A stretch of DNA of 64,000 nt, taken from assembly GCF_002234675.1 (NCBI RefSeq), contig NC_019879.2, positions 26,038,773-26,102,772 on the forward strand. The letters are read 5' to 3'. The stretch is from Oryzias latipes. Lineage: Eukaryota; Chordata; Actinopteri; Beloniformes; Adrianichthyidae. The translations under genes and the position numbers were made by a program. Below the pieces are notes generated by a model. It saw nothing but the letters and a program-made list of their open reading frames with translations, was not told the DNA's origin and did not search any database. Positions 25,681 through 37,537 of the stretch are shown here, one piece after another. Each line of letters begins with the position of its first letter. Position 1 is the first letter of the stretch.

Positions 25681-26830
25681 AGACATGAAAAAAAGCAGAA
25701 AGAAAGCATCAGATGTTGCCCTCAGCATCATTGTAAAAGATGATCGATGAGGATGGGATGAAGGTTAGTGAAGCAATCTGTCTCCCAAGAGTCTACAAGC
25801 ATACTCATAGCTGTCTTTAAGAGGTGGACGGAGCTTAAAGTATCCCACTGATTTAAAGCCAATTTCTTGGCTCAGTGGTGTTTGCCACCTTGACAGAAGA
25901 AGAACGTCACCAAACCCTTTCTTGGAAGACAGAATTATTTACTGGAAAAACAAGTTTGACAGTTGCTGGGACTGTCTGTTATAGGCCTGAAGATTATTTG
26001 TTCAGCCAACTACAAGTTGAACAAAGTTCATCACTTTTTGCAGATAATAAATATCCTCACTGATGGAAAAACAGTTTTCTAACCAGGACAAGTTCATTGT
26101 TGTGGTAGATTTGAACTGTTTTACATTGTACTTTATTGGCAAATCAGTCCTACATGAAAGTGATTGGAGACTGCTTTTGTTATGAGTCACCAAGTGGTTA
26201 CTTGGTGAACTGATGTTCCCCTAGATAGCTTTCATTTCAAATGTGCTTTTAAAATTATCCTCCATCTGGATGATCCAAAGGTAGATTGAGAAATGGTCAT
26301 GCTGTCAGACTTGACCAAAATGGAACTTTCTGGTATAATTGCCATTCATACAGAGGGGGAAGAATGCTGAGTTACATCCCGAGAACACCATTTCCACATT
26401 GAAGCATGGCGGTGGAAACAACATGGTCTGGGGCTGCTTTTCTACAAAAGGTACAGGAGGACTGATCTGTGTGAAGGAAACTATAAACAAGGCCACGTAT
26501 GGTGAGATTCTGAGAAAAAAAAAATTCTTCATCAGTGAGAACATTGAGAATGACACGTAGCTGGATCTTCCAGCACGACAACCAGCATCACCCAGGCAAC
26601 CAAGGAGTGGCTACATAAAAAGCATTTCAAGATTCTGGAGTGGTTTTACCAGTCCCTTGACCTCAATCCAACAGAGATGAAGTTGAAAGGCCTTTATGCC
26701 CAGCTACAGAACAAAAACGTCACAGCTCTTGAGAAGATCTGCATGGAATAATGGACCAAAATAGCAGCTTCAGTAAGCACAAACCTGCTAAAGCTCTCCA
26801 GGAATCATTTGATCTGTCTCCTTACCAACC
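25680..26830 (+). pseudogene. Decayed Tc1/mariner transposase
   Basis: A Tc1-family transposase is recognisable in pieces: LKHGGGNNMVWGCFSTKGTG at about 26400-26460, KATYGEILRKK downstream, then IFQHDNQHH, then a stretch equivalent to WPSQSPDLNPIE read as LDLNPTEMK, and a C-terminal ALEKIC-like segment. The frame changes and stops occur throughout (for example, after the ENIEN block), and the N-terminal DNA-binding part (25.70-25.95 kb) is barely readable. The DDE catalytic region is broken, so it cannot encode an active enzyme. Inverted-repeat ends were not located. Confidence 0.85.
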
Positions 26831-28611
26831 AGGATTACATTACAAAGAAGAATTGTACTTATTTTCTGCTCCAATTTACAAAGAACATTAATACAAATAA
26901 CAGTGGTAGGCAGGGCAAGAAGCAATAAATCGAGACAAAAAAATGAAGTTTTTATCTGTTAAAGATTTAATAGTATAAACGTTTAAATATTTAATGTGAA
27001 CTCCAATTTGTTCAGCAAAATGCCTTACGCCTTGAATGAATCCATCTTTGGTGAAGTGTTGAGGATTCCCTGATTAGTTAGAGTAGAATCTGTTGGAAAA
27101 AAGCAATGGGTTGTTTGAAGGGAACAGCTGGTTTGAGGAGCAGCAGAAAAACCCTCTGTTCCCTCAAACTGAATGAGGAAGCACCATCTGGAAGACTGGA
27201 GGTCGGGGCACTGACGCGATGGCCTTTCAAATGGAAGGACCATTAAAAAAGGAGTAGAAATGAGACCTCTGTTTGATTAAGATTAGTCCCTTTTCATTTC
27301 ATATTTTATTTGTTTTCTTTTCTTTTTCTACTGTAAAGCGCTTTGAGCTGTGTGGCGTTTGTTTACTTATGTATTTATTTATTTATTTTACAAATGAAGG
27401 TTTATTTGAAAGAAGTTTCAGTAGTATTTTTATGTGAAAAAACCATTGTTACATGAAACAAAATTAAAGTTGATCGACTTCGACTATATTATTGCTGCGT
27501 CCTAAGTGTAAATGTTTTTATGAAATTTCCTGACACATTTTAGGTTTTTAGAAGACTTTGCATATGAAAAGCTACAATTATGAATTTTTCATAAACAGGA
27601 AACCACATTGTTGCTCAAAAACTGAAACCAGTTTTGCTCAGAAGGCCAAAACATCCCTGATTGGTTCAATTGTTCACTGGTTTAGTTACCAAATAATACA
27701 GGAATATTTTCAAAGAATATAATTGATCACCTTAAACTAATCCAAATAGATGACTATTTAATCAATTCTCTGTAATTCATTTCCCACCAGTGTACACATT
27801 TAGTCTTCACCACTATGGCTTTGAGGGGTGGAGTAACAAGAAGCTGTTGTCCATAAAACCATTTTCCCCCCCTTTTTCATGACATCAGCACTTAGAAATG
27901 AGAGGGCACGGCCAAATGGAATAACCACATGTGCAAACTTCAGATGAGCAACATGTGAGACCCTGACTCAAGTTTAAGCAAATGTTCTCATCAAAAATCA
28001 CACAAAAGTGTTTGATTCATTTAAATATCAGGAATCAATGTTCATTTTCTGCTAGAAAAGCAGAAGCTGTAAAATTTCCTGACTATTCCACATTTTTATC
28101 ATTCCTACGGGACTCTAATCTGATTTTTATTTTTTGGCTGAAAAGACCCAGATCGTTTTTCTTTTTTTTTGTCATCTGCGGTCTGCTGCTTCCTCTTTGA
28201 TTTATCATCTCATTTCTCTGGGGAGAGTTGCTGTTCATGCTGAGTCACTGGTGATCCAGCACTTTTACTCGGCCAATGAATCCTTCATGTCTTGGCCAAC
28301 CCAAAACTTAAACCCTGGCTGTCTGAAGGGGTATAAACTTTTTAAAAAGTCATGCTGACCGCCTCAGAAGAACAAGTGAGTCACAGAAAAACACAGACAT
28401 TTGCCAGCTTGAACCAGAAAGTTATTTCTATATGAAAGTGTCTGTTTTTCTGCAAGTGAAAATAGAGGAACCGCAAAGTTTCAAAGGCACGTTACAAAAT
28501 GAAAGATCCTGACACAGGCAGGGGATAATATGAGTTACAAGTGAGACAAAGTACAAGAGAGTACCCTACATTACAGAGTGATGTAGGGGTATCATTCTCT
28601 CACATTCATTG
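26831..28611. other. Spacer
   Basis: No gene recognised. Near 27335-27355, CTGTAAAGCGCTTTGAGCTG is a typical SINE-end motif followed by ATTTATTTATTTATTT, suggesting a SINE tail. Confidence 0.45.
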
Positions 28612-29140
28612 TACTTTTAAAGATCCATTCCAAGGAAAATTGGGTTTTTGGTGTTTTAAACATGCATTTTAAATCTGCATATTTCAGGAAAATTAAGATT
28701 AAACTGTTGATTAGTATTTCTTTATTCAAATCGTGGTGAATCGCCAGATGACAAAATACAATTTGAAAAAGCCTGTAGTTGTTTTGCACCAACTACAAAT
28801 GGTGGGCCACAAACTCCCTGCTCCATTCTGATGCATCCACTTTCATACAAATAGGTGATTAACGTCTCCATTTTCCTCAACTAAACTGGCATCTGGCGGA
28901 AAACTGTAAGGCTGCGTAGGTCGGACATTGCTTGCCATTTAGGTTGCATCTCTAACGTTATGGTTGGGGTTTTAGGGGCTGTAAGACATAGTGAAAAAAA
29001 AGGGATGATGGGAAATCATCCTGGACCAAAAGTCCCGCCCACAACTTTTTGATTTTTGCCTAAAAATGGCATTACAATAATTAAAAGACCACCGGGAGTG
29101 CCTTTTATAATAGATCAAAAGATGATTGGAGTGAGAGTTT
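28612..29140 (-). repeat. R1 dispersed repeat, copy 5 (reverse)
   Basis: It begins TTTTAAAGATCCATTCCAAG and ends GATCAAAAGATGATTGGAGT. The last part is the reverse complement of the forward start of copy 4. The inside shares CACAAACTCCCTGCTCCATT ... GATGCATCCACTTT with other copies. The two outer ends resemble each other when inverted (AAAGTCCCACTCC against AAAGATCCATTCC), which suggests short terminal inverted repeats. Confidence 0.75.
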
Positions 29141-30924
29141 AATGCAATTTAAATCAGAAAATTGCTTCTGTAAAAACATTTTACATGTATGTGCCTAGGT
29201 GGTGGAGACATTAACTGAGAGCAGTATGGTCAATTTTTTTTCCTTATTTTTTCAACCTTTCTTGTCCAGCTACGGAGCAAACAGATGAAAGCTGAAGAAC
29301 TCCCTTGTTTGACAGATTTTACTGTTACCATAGGGCCTTTGAGTCTTCTGACACACGAGGGTTATATTTGCATAAACCCCTTTGGTACTTGAGACTAAGA
29401 AAATATGGTCATGTTTGACAAAAGCAATGGATCAGTCTTGTCAGCTAATGGGTTCCTTTGGAGCACATAAAAGCCTTTGCACTTGAAGTGAATCATTCCA
29501 GCATAACACGTCTGTCAGTACTCGTAAATTTGGATCTTGCCTAGTGCATTAGCATTTGGTCAATCAGTGGTCGATCACTGCGACGCAAAGAAAAGCACTA
29601 ATATGTAACACGGATATACAACACTTTACGTTTACATACGTTAGTAACAAAAGCAAAGCTGCTTTTCTCTGTGACAGAATCGGTTGATTTATGCTGGTCA
29701 GCCCAAGATTGTTTTTCTCAACCTCCAAATGTGCTGGAATTTCGTTAATTGCCTGAATGATTAGTTACAGTTGTCAAAAGAATGTTAAGGTAAAGGGTTA
29801 AAGTTGGAGTTAATGTTGGGCAAGAAGCAAATGTACATTTCTCCATCTCTAGATTAACAAAATATGAATTGCTTGAACTGATCCACACTATCACTTTTTG
29901 ACACCTTACTGTTCAGGTACCGACATGAGATACTCCTAGCAGGACATGTTGACGATTCAAAACAACTGAATCAAGTAGAAACTGGAACTGCTTTCTGAAA
30001 GATCATGTGAAAATGTGAGCAAACATGACTGCACATACAAAAATATTTTTCATTCAAGCCAATAACAAGGCCAGCTAAATTGTGTTGGAACTGAAGTTTA
30101 AAAAAGTAGTTAGTTACTTATTACAAAATTTATAAAGTGATTGAGTTTGTAACTAAATGTACTTTATTTAAAGTAACTTGTTACCACAAAAAGTAGCTAT
30201 TTGCCTTTCAGGAAAAATATATAAATATATAATATAATTTGTATTTTCTTTATCTCTTTTCTTCTTTTGGTTGTTCTAAGCTCTATTTTTTTCTTTTCCT
30301 TTTTTATTATTAGAAATCTGAAAGATAGAAACCCTGGAAAACGAGATGTGGCATCTAAAGGGACTAATCCTCCAATTGCTTAATATTTTAAATTCAATAA
30401 AATAAGTAAAAGCTGCTTAATGTCAAAAAACATTTTTTTCTGATTAGATTTAATGAGTCAATTAAAATAATATGGTGCCGTGCAATGGTCTGAACAGTCC
30501 AGGGTACAGGATGAACCCCACCTTCGCCCAACAGTTGTTAGGGAGGCTGCAGCTACTGGTAACTACCTAAACTAATAGGTAATGACTTTACCTAATGGCT
30601 TGGGCAATTATTTCCTTGTTTGAATATTTTTTTTTTATTCTAATATTCTTTTATGGGGGTTCTGAGCAGGATGGCTGTGACTCCTCCTATTCACCTGTGG
30701 ATCCTGTTTTTAAATACTCAAGTTCTCTGTCTAATTCCTGGAACTTATTAGTTTTGCTTCATGAGTTTCTTGTTAATAAAATCTTGGTAATCCGCTACAT
30801 CGTCAATTGTGGTTCTTCCCTACATCTGGGTTCTCACCTGCTGTCACAAACACCTAAATAACACACACCTCTTTGACATACAGTAAATCTTTGACTGTAT
30901 AACTGCCCCTACAGTTATACTGCC
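29141..30924. other. Spacer
   Basis: No gene recognised. The segment 30640-30870 resembles a common fish interspersed repeat (TTGTTAATAAAATCTTGGTA ... CACCTGCTGTCACAAAC) related to 62500-63006. Confidence 0.45.
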
Positions 30925-32130
30925 TGTCTGCAGGCAAAAAGGGCAAACCTATACGGGGTACACGGATGGCCTGCATCAATTAGCGAGATCATAGACCAGT
31001 GTTTTTCAACCAGTGTGCCATGGGAGATGGTCAAGTGTGCCGTGGGAAATTGCCCTCGATTAACTGAAAAATTTAACATTTCCCATCTCCAGGATTTCAG
31101 CTCTCTGTTCATCCAAACAGGCCATGATAAAACACTGAGGAGTTAGGAATATAAAAGATCGTAAAATACTTTTTCTTTGCGTTTATTTTATTTTATTAAA
31201 GACATTTTGATAAGAATGACGTACCGCGATTCAGCTGCAACTCCGGCTGTATTTTGGAAAAGTCCCGCCCCTTTAACTGTCTCCACCAATCATTCTTGGG
31301 GAGCTTAATCACATGTCATCAGTCTGACCAATCAGAAGTGGTTAAAGTCTTCAATTCCTTGTCCCGATTTAGCTCGTAAAGTCGCTCAGTTCTAACAAAA
31401 ATACCAGCTAAAGCTAGTCTTTATCGGTGCAGCTTTCCACAGAATCCGATGTCAGGCAGTGCAACAAGTGAACAAAACAATAAAGCTCAGAGACGCGATC
31501 TCCGCCGGCCGTTTAATGCACTACATCTCCCATGATGCATTGGGTTGTGAGAGTGACAGCGCTCAAGGAGATCTGTTGTTAAACGTCTTGAAATCAACGA
31601 ACACACATCAAACTGTTTTTACATCTTCTAACTTAACTTTTATTGCATCTTTTAGAAAAAAACAGCTGCAGTTTCAAGCTTTTTCTGCAACAATTATCTA
31701 AAAAATGCATGTGAGATTGTGGAGGGGCTGTAGATCAATACAGACTATGAGTTTCTCCGTTTTTTTTTTTTTTTTTAATTTTTGGATCCTGGTGTGCCGC
31801 GGGATTTTTTTTAAGGTCAAAGTGTGCCGTGGCTCAGAAAAGGTTGAAAAACACTGTCATAGACCACTCTTTTTGCCTGTAGTGCAAAAATATTCATGCA
31901 CATTCTTTTCTGCTTTTGTGCTGTGAGCTACAGTTGTATACGCAAACACGTATACAACGTTCAAGGGTGTGTAAGGGTTAAGTAGGTGAGACGCGGGTGT
32001 GTCAAACAAATTTTTCTTTTTGTTTTTTGAAAACCTCCCAATCCTACAGACTGCGTAAGCGGCCTGTAAGTGCTGTAAGTGCATTGTCCCTGCGTGCCCG
32101 TTTGTATACGTGGGCGAAGCGCAGACACGC
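30925..32130. repeat. R2 dispersed repeat, copy 2, split by a hAT insertion
   Basis: Sequence resembling 4365-4570 (TACGGGGTACACGGATGGCC, then CATGCACATTCTTTTCTGC and TAAGGGTTAAGTAGGTGAGA) is interrupted exactly at 30997-31856 by a hAT element, so the R2 copy is older than the insertion. Confidence 0.5.
30997..31856. mobile_element. Non-autonomous hAT transposon, 860 bp, perfect 8-bp target duplication
   Basis: Termini CAGTGTTTTTCAACC and GGTTGAAAAACACTG are perfect inverted repeats. Inside each lies a GTGTGCCATGG/GTGTGCCGTGG motif. The identical 8-mer TCATAGAC flanks both sides (30989-30996 and 31857-31864). No transposase is encoded. The ends are of the type used by Charlie-like hAT elements. 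Confidence 0.95.
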
Positions 32131-35100
32131 TGCCAAGGCTGGCTCTAGGTTGACATCATGAAATGGGCAACACCCACAAGGAGCGAAAGCCAGTGCCTCA
32201 GAGATCGAGTTGTCTTATTGACAGGTAGAAAACGAGCTTGCGAAAACTATACATTTTCATTTTAAAAAAATGTGTTTTCTGTTTGCCAAAGGTCATGTAT
32301 TATCTAAGATATGGATATAGTTTACTCTGAAAGCCTTAAGAATATAATTATATAGGCCCTTTAAGATGCACCTTGAACCCATTGTTCCTCTCTATGACTC
32401 TCCACGGGCGTGGACAATCCAAAAACTCCCAGAAGGTTCTACCCCGTAGGCTGCTGGTAGACGTTACTGTGACATTAATTTTGACAGCAGCAATTACAAA
32501 CACTGTTGTTAAGCAAGTTAAAAGGTTGGTATGTGCAATCCCTTTGGGGCCTTTTGCTGAAAACATGTACAAAAGGAATGTTTATGGTAAGGATGCGCAA
32601 AAACGCATCAGGAATCAGATCAAGCATGACAAAGGGTTGCAGTAACTGTTTTGTGTCTATATTTAACACATCTTAAAAGCAGGTTTTTAAACAAATAGTA
32701 TCAGTTGGTGTTGTGAAGATAACTAGCTTTAGACCATTTTCTTCTTCGTGTTTCTTGTTACTTGAGGTTGTTTTTAATTTTCAGTTTTGGGCTAGTTCTT
32801 GAGAGCAAGGAGTTTGAAAGCAAACCATACTAGATGGTGCAAAGCGTTCCTCGCCTATACCATTTGAGTCCACAAGACTGTCCTTGCACAAAAGCAGCCT
32901 ACGAGTTGTTACCTTGTCGAGGGACCTAATACAAGTTATTGTGTGTTTTCTGCTTTGGGTAAGACGGATGAAGACCAGAACTTCCCCCGCTACCCTAACA
33001 CTAACTTACCCTAAAAAGAGTCCTAATGCTGAGTAAAGGAACCGTCATTTCTCATTTTGCAACTAGAAGGGAAACTGGCCGTCAACACAAACTCAAAGCA
33101 AATGTGTATCCTGCAAAGTTAAGCTTGGAAGAAATGTAGCTGCAGCTACACAGTGTGTGTATGGGTGGGGGGTCACACCAGGGAGTCTTATAAACAGATT
33201 CCTACTACTGCAAAAAATATAAAAAATAATTTAACAAAGAACCTACAAAAACCTTCCAATTAAATATGAGCATGAAAACAAACTTTAATGCAAAAGATAC
33301 TTTTTGATTAAAAACATAGTTATTGGTGGCGCCATATTAAAATCCATGCAATTTACATTCTCAAAACAAACTTTGAAAAAATCCTACCTAATTTTTACCA
33401 GTAAAAGTAAGTTACTTAGCGCTTAGAATGTATTTTATTGTCTGAGAAAGTGTGGACAGCAGAGTAATGCAGACTGAAGCCACCTGTATCTGTTGGGAAA
33501 ACAGTCATTTATTCTAAAGCAGGAAGCAAACCTGCAGCAGATAATCATCTCTGGAACCCGCCGTCGTAACACCCAGCCCCCGTTACCCTAACCACCACCA
33601 TCTGCTCCGGGGGTAGGGCTGTCTGTTTCCATGGTAACGCCATCCCCCTCCTCCATGCAAGATATGGGATTCTTTTGTGTGTACCACGCAGTGCACTCCG
33701 ACTGTAACCCGAACTGGGGGTGCTGCTGTCATGACAGGTAAAACAAAAAAAGGAGTTTCATGGGAGGATGTGCGTTTTTAGTGCTCCATCTCTGACTTTA
33801 CAGGCTGTGAAAAGACACCGTTCAGGTGCAGACAAAAAAAAAAAAATCCTTGGACCACTTTTGTGCAATCCCCCCTCCCCCAAATGAAAGAAGGTGACCT
33901 CGCAAATTAAGCCTACCCACCCCCTCTTTACCCAGTGCCTAGTCACCCTAGTTCCCTCCTTAGATCGTTCGAGAAGGTGATAAGAGGGAACTGGAAGGAG
34001 TAAATCTCCCTGGAAAAACAGACTAAAGAATGTCATAATGTGCAACAAAGAAAGTTCTGATGGTCAAATTTAGGGTTCAAAAGCAACCATCAGTCTTTTT
34101 AGAACTAAACGATTTCTGTTCCTTATGCAGAGAAGTCTAAAAATCCATGGGAGTCTGTTTGTTTTAATGCCAAACTAATTTGTGGCGACGGGGCTGTAAT
34201 TACAAACTTAACCGCATTTCACTAACACCTCTGTTTGTTCTTTGCCTGAACACGGCCCTGCAGGTGTTTTTAAGCTGCACATTTTTGTCTTGAAAGCATA
34301 CTTTTCTGTCCGTTCCATTTTACCCTTTTTACTGTTTCGGCGCTTGAAAGCTCTTAAAATTTTTCCCACGTGATAATAAGTTCTATCCTCCAGATTTCAT
34401 GGTATTACAGGGCTGAGGTTCAGGGTAGCTGCTTTGATCTGAGGCAGATTATTAGGCGCACAGACTTCAAAACAACACTCAGATGGAACAGATTAGTTCT
34501 TCTGGCAGCAAACTCAACTTCCCTGGTGTTCTGTAAATTAATATGTTTGGGCTAAATTTACTGCAGAACTGAACTAACTTCTATAAAATGATTAATTACT
34601 GTAGACCCCACAGGTGCAGCTTGATCTTTTCAACTGAAACTTATAAAGGATATTAAAGGAACAATTTAGTTTTCAAGGCAATGTCCTGGGGTCTGCTGTT
34701 CAAATAACAGACCAGATATTTTCTGTTAAATGTAGGGTTATACTATTGTTTCTTATCCTAACCATGGTGTCTAAGGATAAATTCAGACTGGACACATTTG
34801 GTCAGCTTAAAGTGAACCAGAGTTCATTTCCCCCGTGTCAGGAACTGGTGGTGTAGGACCCAAAATGCAGGAGACCAATCTTGGTGACAGAAAATAAAAC
34901 ATTTAATAAACAAACTGAAACATGACAAAACTATGGGGAGAAACAAAACGGTGACACAACAGAGCAGATGACCTGAACAGGATGAACAGAAACCAAGACA
35001 CTTAACCGTTGTGCTATCCTAGGCACTTAAACATTGGGAGTTGCCAAAGTCATAAGTAGAAAATGTCCATTTGAACATGAGATTTTCCCCCTGGAACTAA

Positions 35101-36470
35101 ATGAAAACATACTGGAGACTGAATTAAGTTGCAAATAAACTGTATATGTCACATCACTCTACAAATACAATAATATTGTCAAATCTAAAAGAAAGGTGCA
35201 ACAGCTATTTTAAAATGCCAGTGTCTTGCTAAATTCTTTACAATTTTCTTTGATAATTTCATGTTAAAATAATGGTTGTTTCCTTATTTCAGGATATTTT
35301 TAGTGCCAGCTTCATGAGTTGGACGTGAGTTTAGTTTATTTCAATTTAAGTACTCTTACTTTTCTGACTGAGTGAAAGAATTTCATTGCTGACAGGATGC
35401 CAGAGCAAGGATTCCTCCTGCTCTGCAGCTGAGATGCAGCTTTCACTGCCATTCTTCAAGCTAACCTCATTTAATAAAATGAGTTGAGACATTTTCCGCA
35501 TTTTTGTCCGAACGAGTTGGCTTGGAGACTGCCTTAGGAATGCAAGCTGGAAAAAAAACGTTAAAGTGGAGGAAGCATTTCCTGCTCTCACCAGGACATT
35601 AATGACTATTTGCATTTGCGTGCCAGTTTGGTCTATTTCACTTTGTAAAGGTGGTGCTGCCAGAAAAGTTAGCAAAAAATGCCCATTAGAGCTATAGGTC
35701 AAAACAAACTGGCGGCTTTCACTGCAATGCTGGAGTAAGCGAGAAACACTAAGTAAAATTTTTTCTATCTTGGTGACTTTGTTCCTTCTCCTCTCAAAGT
35801 GCTGACTAAAACTAAGTAAATAGGAACTGCAGAGGTTTTCCTTGCTGAAGCTGCACAAAGACACTCTAAAGGATGACCTTTTGTGAAGGAAAAAAATGTG
35901 TGTTCTCTGTGGATCACATAAGGAAATTAGCAAGAGTTTTCTTCCTTTGCATCACCTTTTGCTTAATAGAGAGGGCTTGAAAAGTGCTGAAAACTGTGTG
36001 AAAGCAACGGGGGATTCTTTTGTGAAGTCAGCAGTGAATTCTCGAGCAAGCACCAAATAGTTTTGCAGAGGAAAGACGCAAACAGAGAAAAAAAACTCAT
36101 GAAGAATGAAAGGTTAACATGACACACGCTGTATTTTAGGCAAGGATCTCATATAGAAACTACAAGGCTCATTGCAGAGTTTCTGGTTAGATTCTGCTGC
36201 TACATACGTCACATTCTCAAAGGATTGTGGGATTTAAAAGAAACAAAAGCACAAAAATACGAAACAGAGGTTTTCTTCAGCAGGTAAGATTTAAGTGATA
36301 TCTCTCCATAGTATATAGGATATTTCTACTTTCATCCTGGGCACCCTGCTTCTTGACGCTTGACACCAGTCACGCAATAGTTTTTTCAAAATTGACACAA
36401 CCAGATTTCAACTAGAATATTTTGGAGGGACGTTTCAAAATGTTTATTTCTAGGGAGGGTTATGCCGATT
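32131..36470. other. Gene-poor spacer
   Basis: No gene can be supported. It contains a short fragment of a common fish repeat at 34845-35005 (TGTCAGGAACTGGTGGTGTA), an X-box-like motif at 33625-33638 and the longest unexplained ORF of the region (minus, 35346-35933), which are discussed in the findings. Confidence 0.5.
34845..35005. repeat. Fragment of the repeat family seen in the lct intron-14 palindrome
   Basis: TGTCAGGAACTGGTGGTGTA followed by GGACCC reproduces the outer end of the element at 49870-50392. Only one end is present here, followed by unrelated A-rich sequence. Confidence 0.55.
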
Positions 36471-36472
36471 GT

Positions 36473-37537
36473 TGATCCGATCGTGGTTCATGTAAACAGT
36501 TCATTCCGATCGTGTGTCACTACTGCTCTGGTTTAACGTCATGGATGTTTCGCTCCAAAGAAGGCTTTAATTGGAGCTCAAACAGGACCGACCGGTTGTT
36601 CCACGGATGCCCGGTGCAAAGCATGGGCGCCTCTGCGCTCCGCCCTCACCCCGTGGGTTCCTTGCCTCTCCCTTCTATCTTCTCCGACACCCCTCGCAAG
36701 GGGGGCACCAGGGAGGAGCGCTTCGTGCCCCCTAAAGTCCGGACCCTGCGTGGTCCAGGTGCCGGTGGACGGAGCGAACCGTGTTTCTGAGCAGAGCAGC
36801 CGGACCTAAAGTTTTATGTTTTAGGGGAGGGGAGGATGCTTTGTTACGTGTGGGAGGCTTCGGACTGCCATCCGTCCCGCAGCTCTATGTGAACGAGCAA
36901 CCGAATTCAGGAGAACCATGTCTCCCGTCTCCGGGCAGAGCTCGGGCTGCCAGCTCACACAGCAGCTTTGGGGCAGTGAGAACTTCTCAAAGCAGAAATG
37001 CCACTCAGTCCTTAGAATCCGTTCAAACAATTACGTGGATTTGTGTTTCCATTCGTGTCCCGACAAAATAAATGCTGATGTTATTCCCACATATTTACGT
37101 GCAGCCAAGATGCAGATTGCGGCATTTCCCGCATGGATTTAAGGTTCATCCAAAGCTAAATGTTGTTGTTAGCCCATGTTAGCCTTCTCCTAACTCTTCT
37201 TCCGGCTTCGTTCTGCCACAAAAAAGCACTGACCACACGGATTAAAAAATAAAATGATGAACGAACAGGTGCTTCATGGTAACCATAACAATAATCAAAG
37301 CACGTTCAGAAGATCATTTCGTATATTACGGAGCTGCTAAATAGATGTATGTAGTCGTTCGGTTTGTTTACATCGGGACTCATTTCCGCTTCTGGTATTT
37401 TCACCACTTCTGCGCATGCCCAAATAATTTATTCCGACCGAAAGTGAGACCCATGTAAACGTTTGTTCTAATCGGAAAAAGTTTTTCTGGGCCCATTTAC
37501 ACTGTTGAATTCTAATCCGACCATTGATCCGATCAAG
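36473..37537. mobile_element. Putative non-autonomous DNA transposon
   Basis: TTGATCCGATCGTGGTTCAT at the left and, inverted at the right, TTGATCGGATCAATGGTCGG form imperfect inverted termini. Both ends carry further ATTCCGA/TCGGAAT-type motifs and the phrase CATGTAAAC. The interior is GC-rich (about 36590-36960) with only short ORFs. Ends and superfamily are uncertain. Confidence 0.45.

Noticed and set aside
36512-37142. GC-rich ORFs of 74-96 codons
   Set aside because: They lie inside a putative inverted-repeat transposon and overlap one another in different frames without homology.
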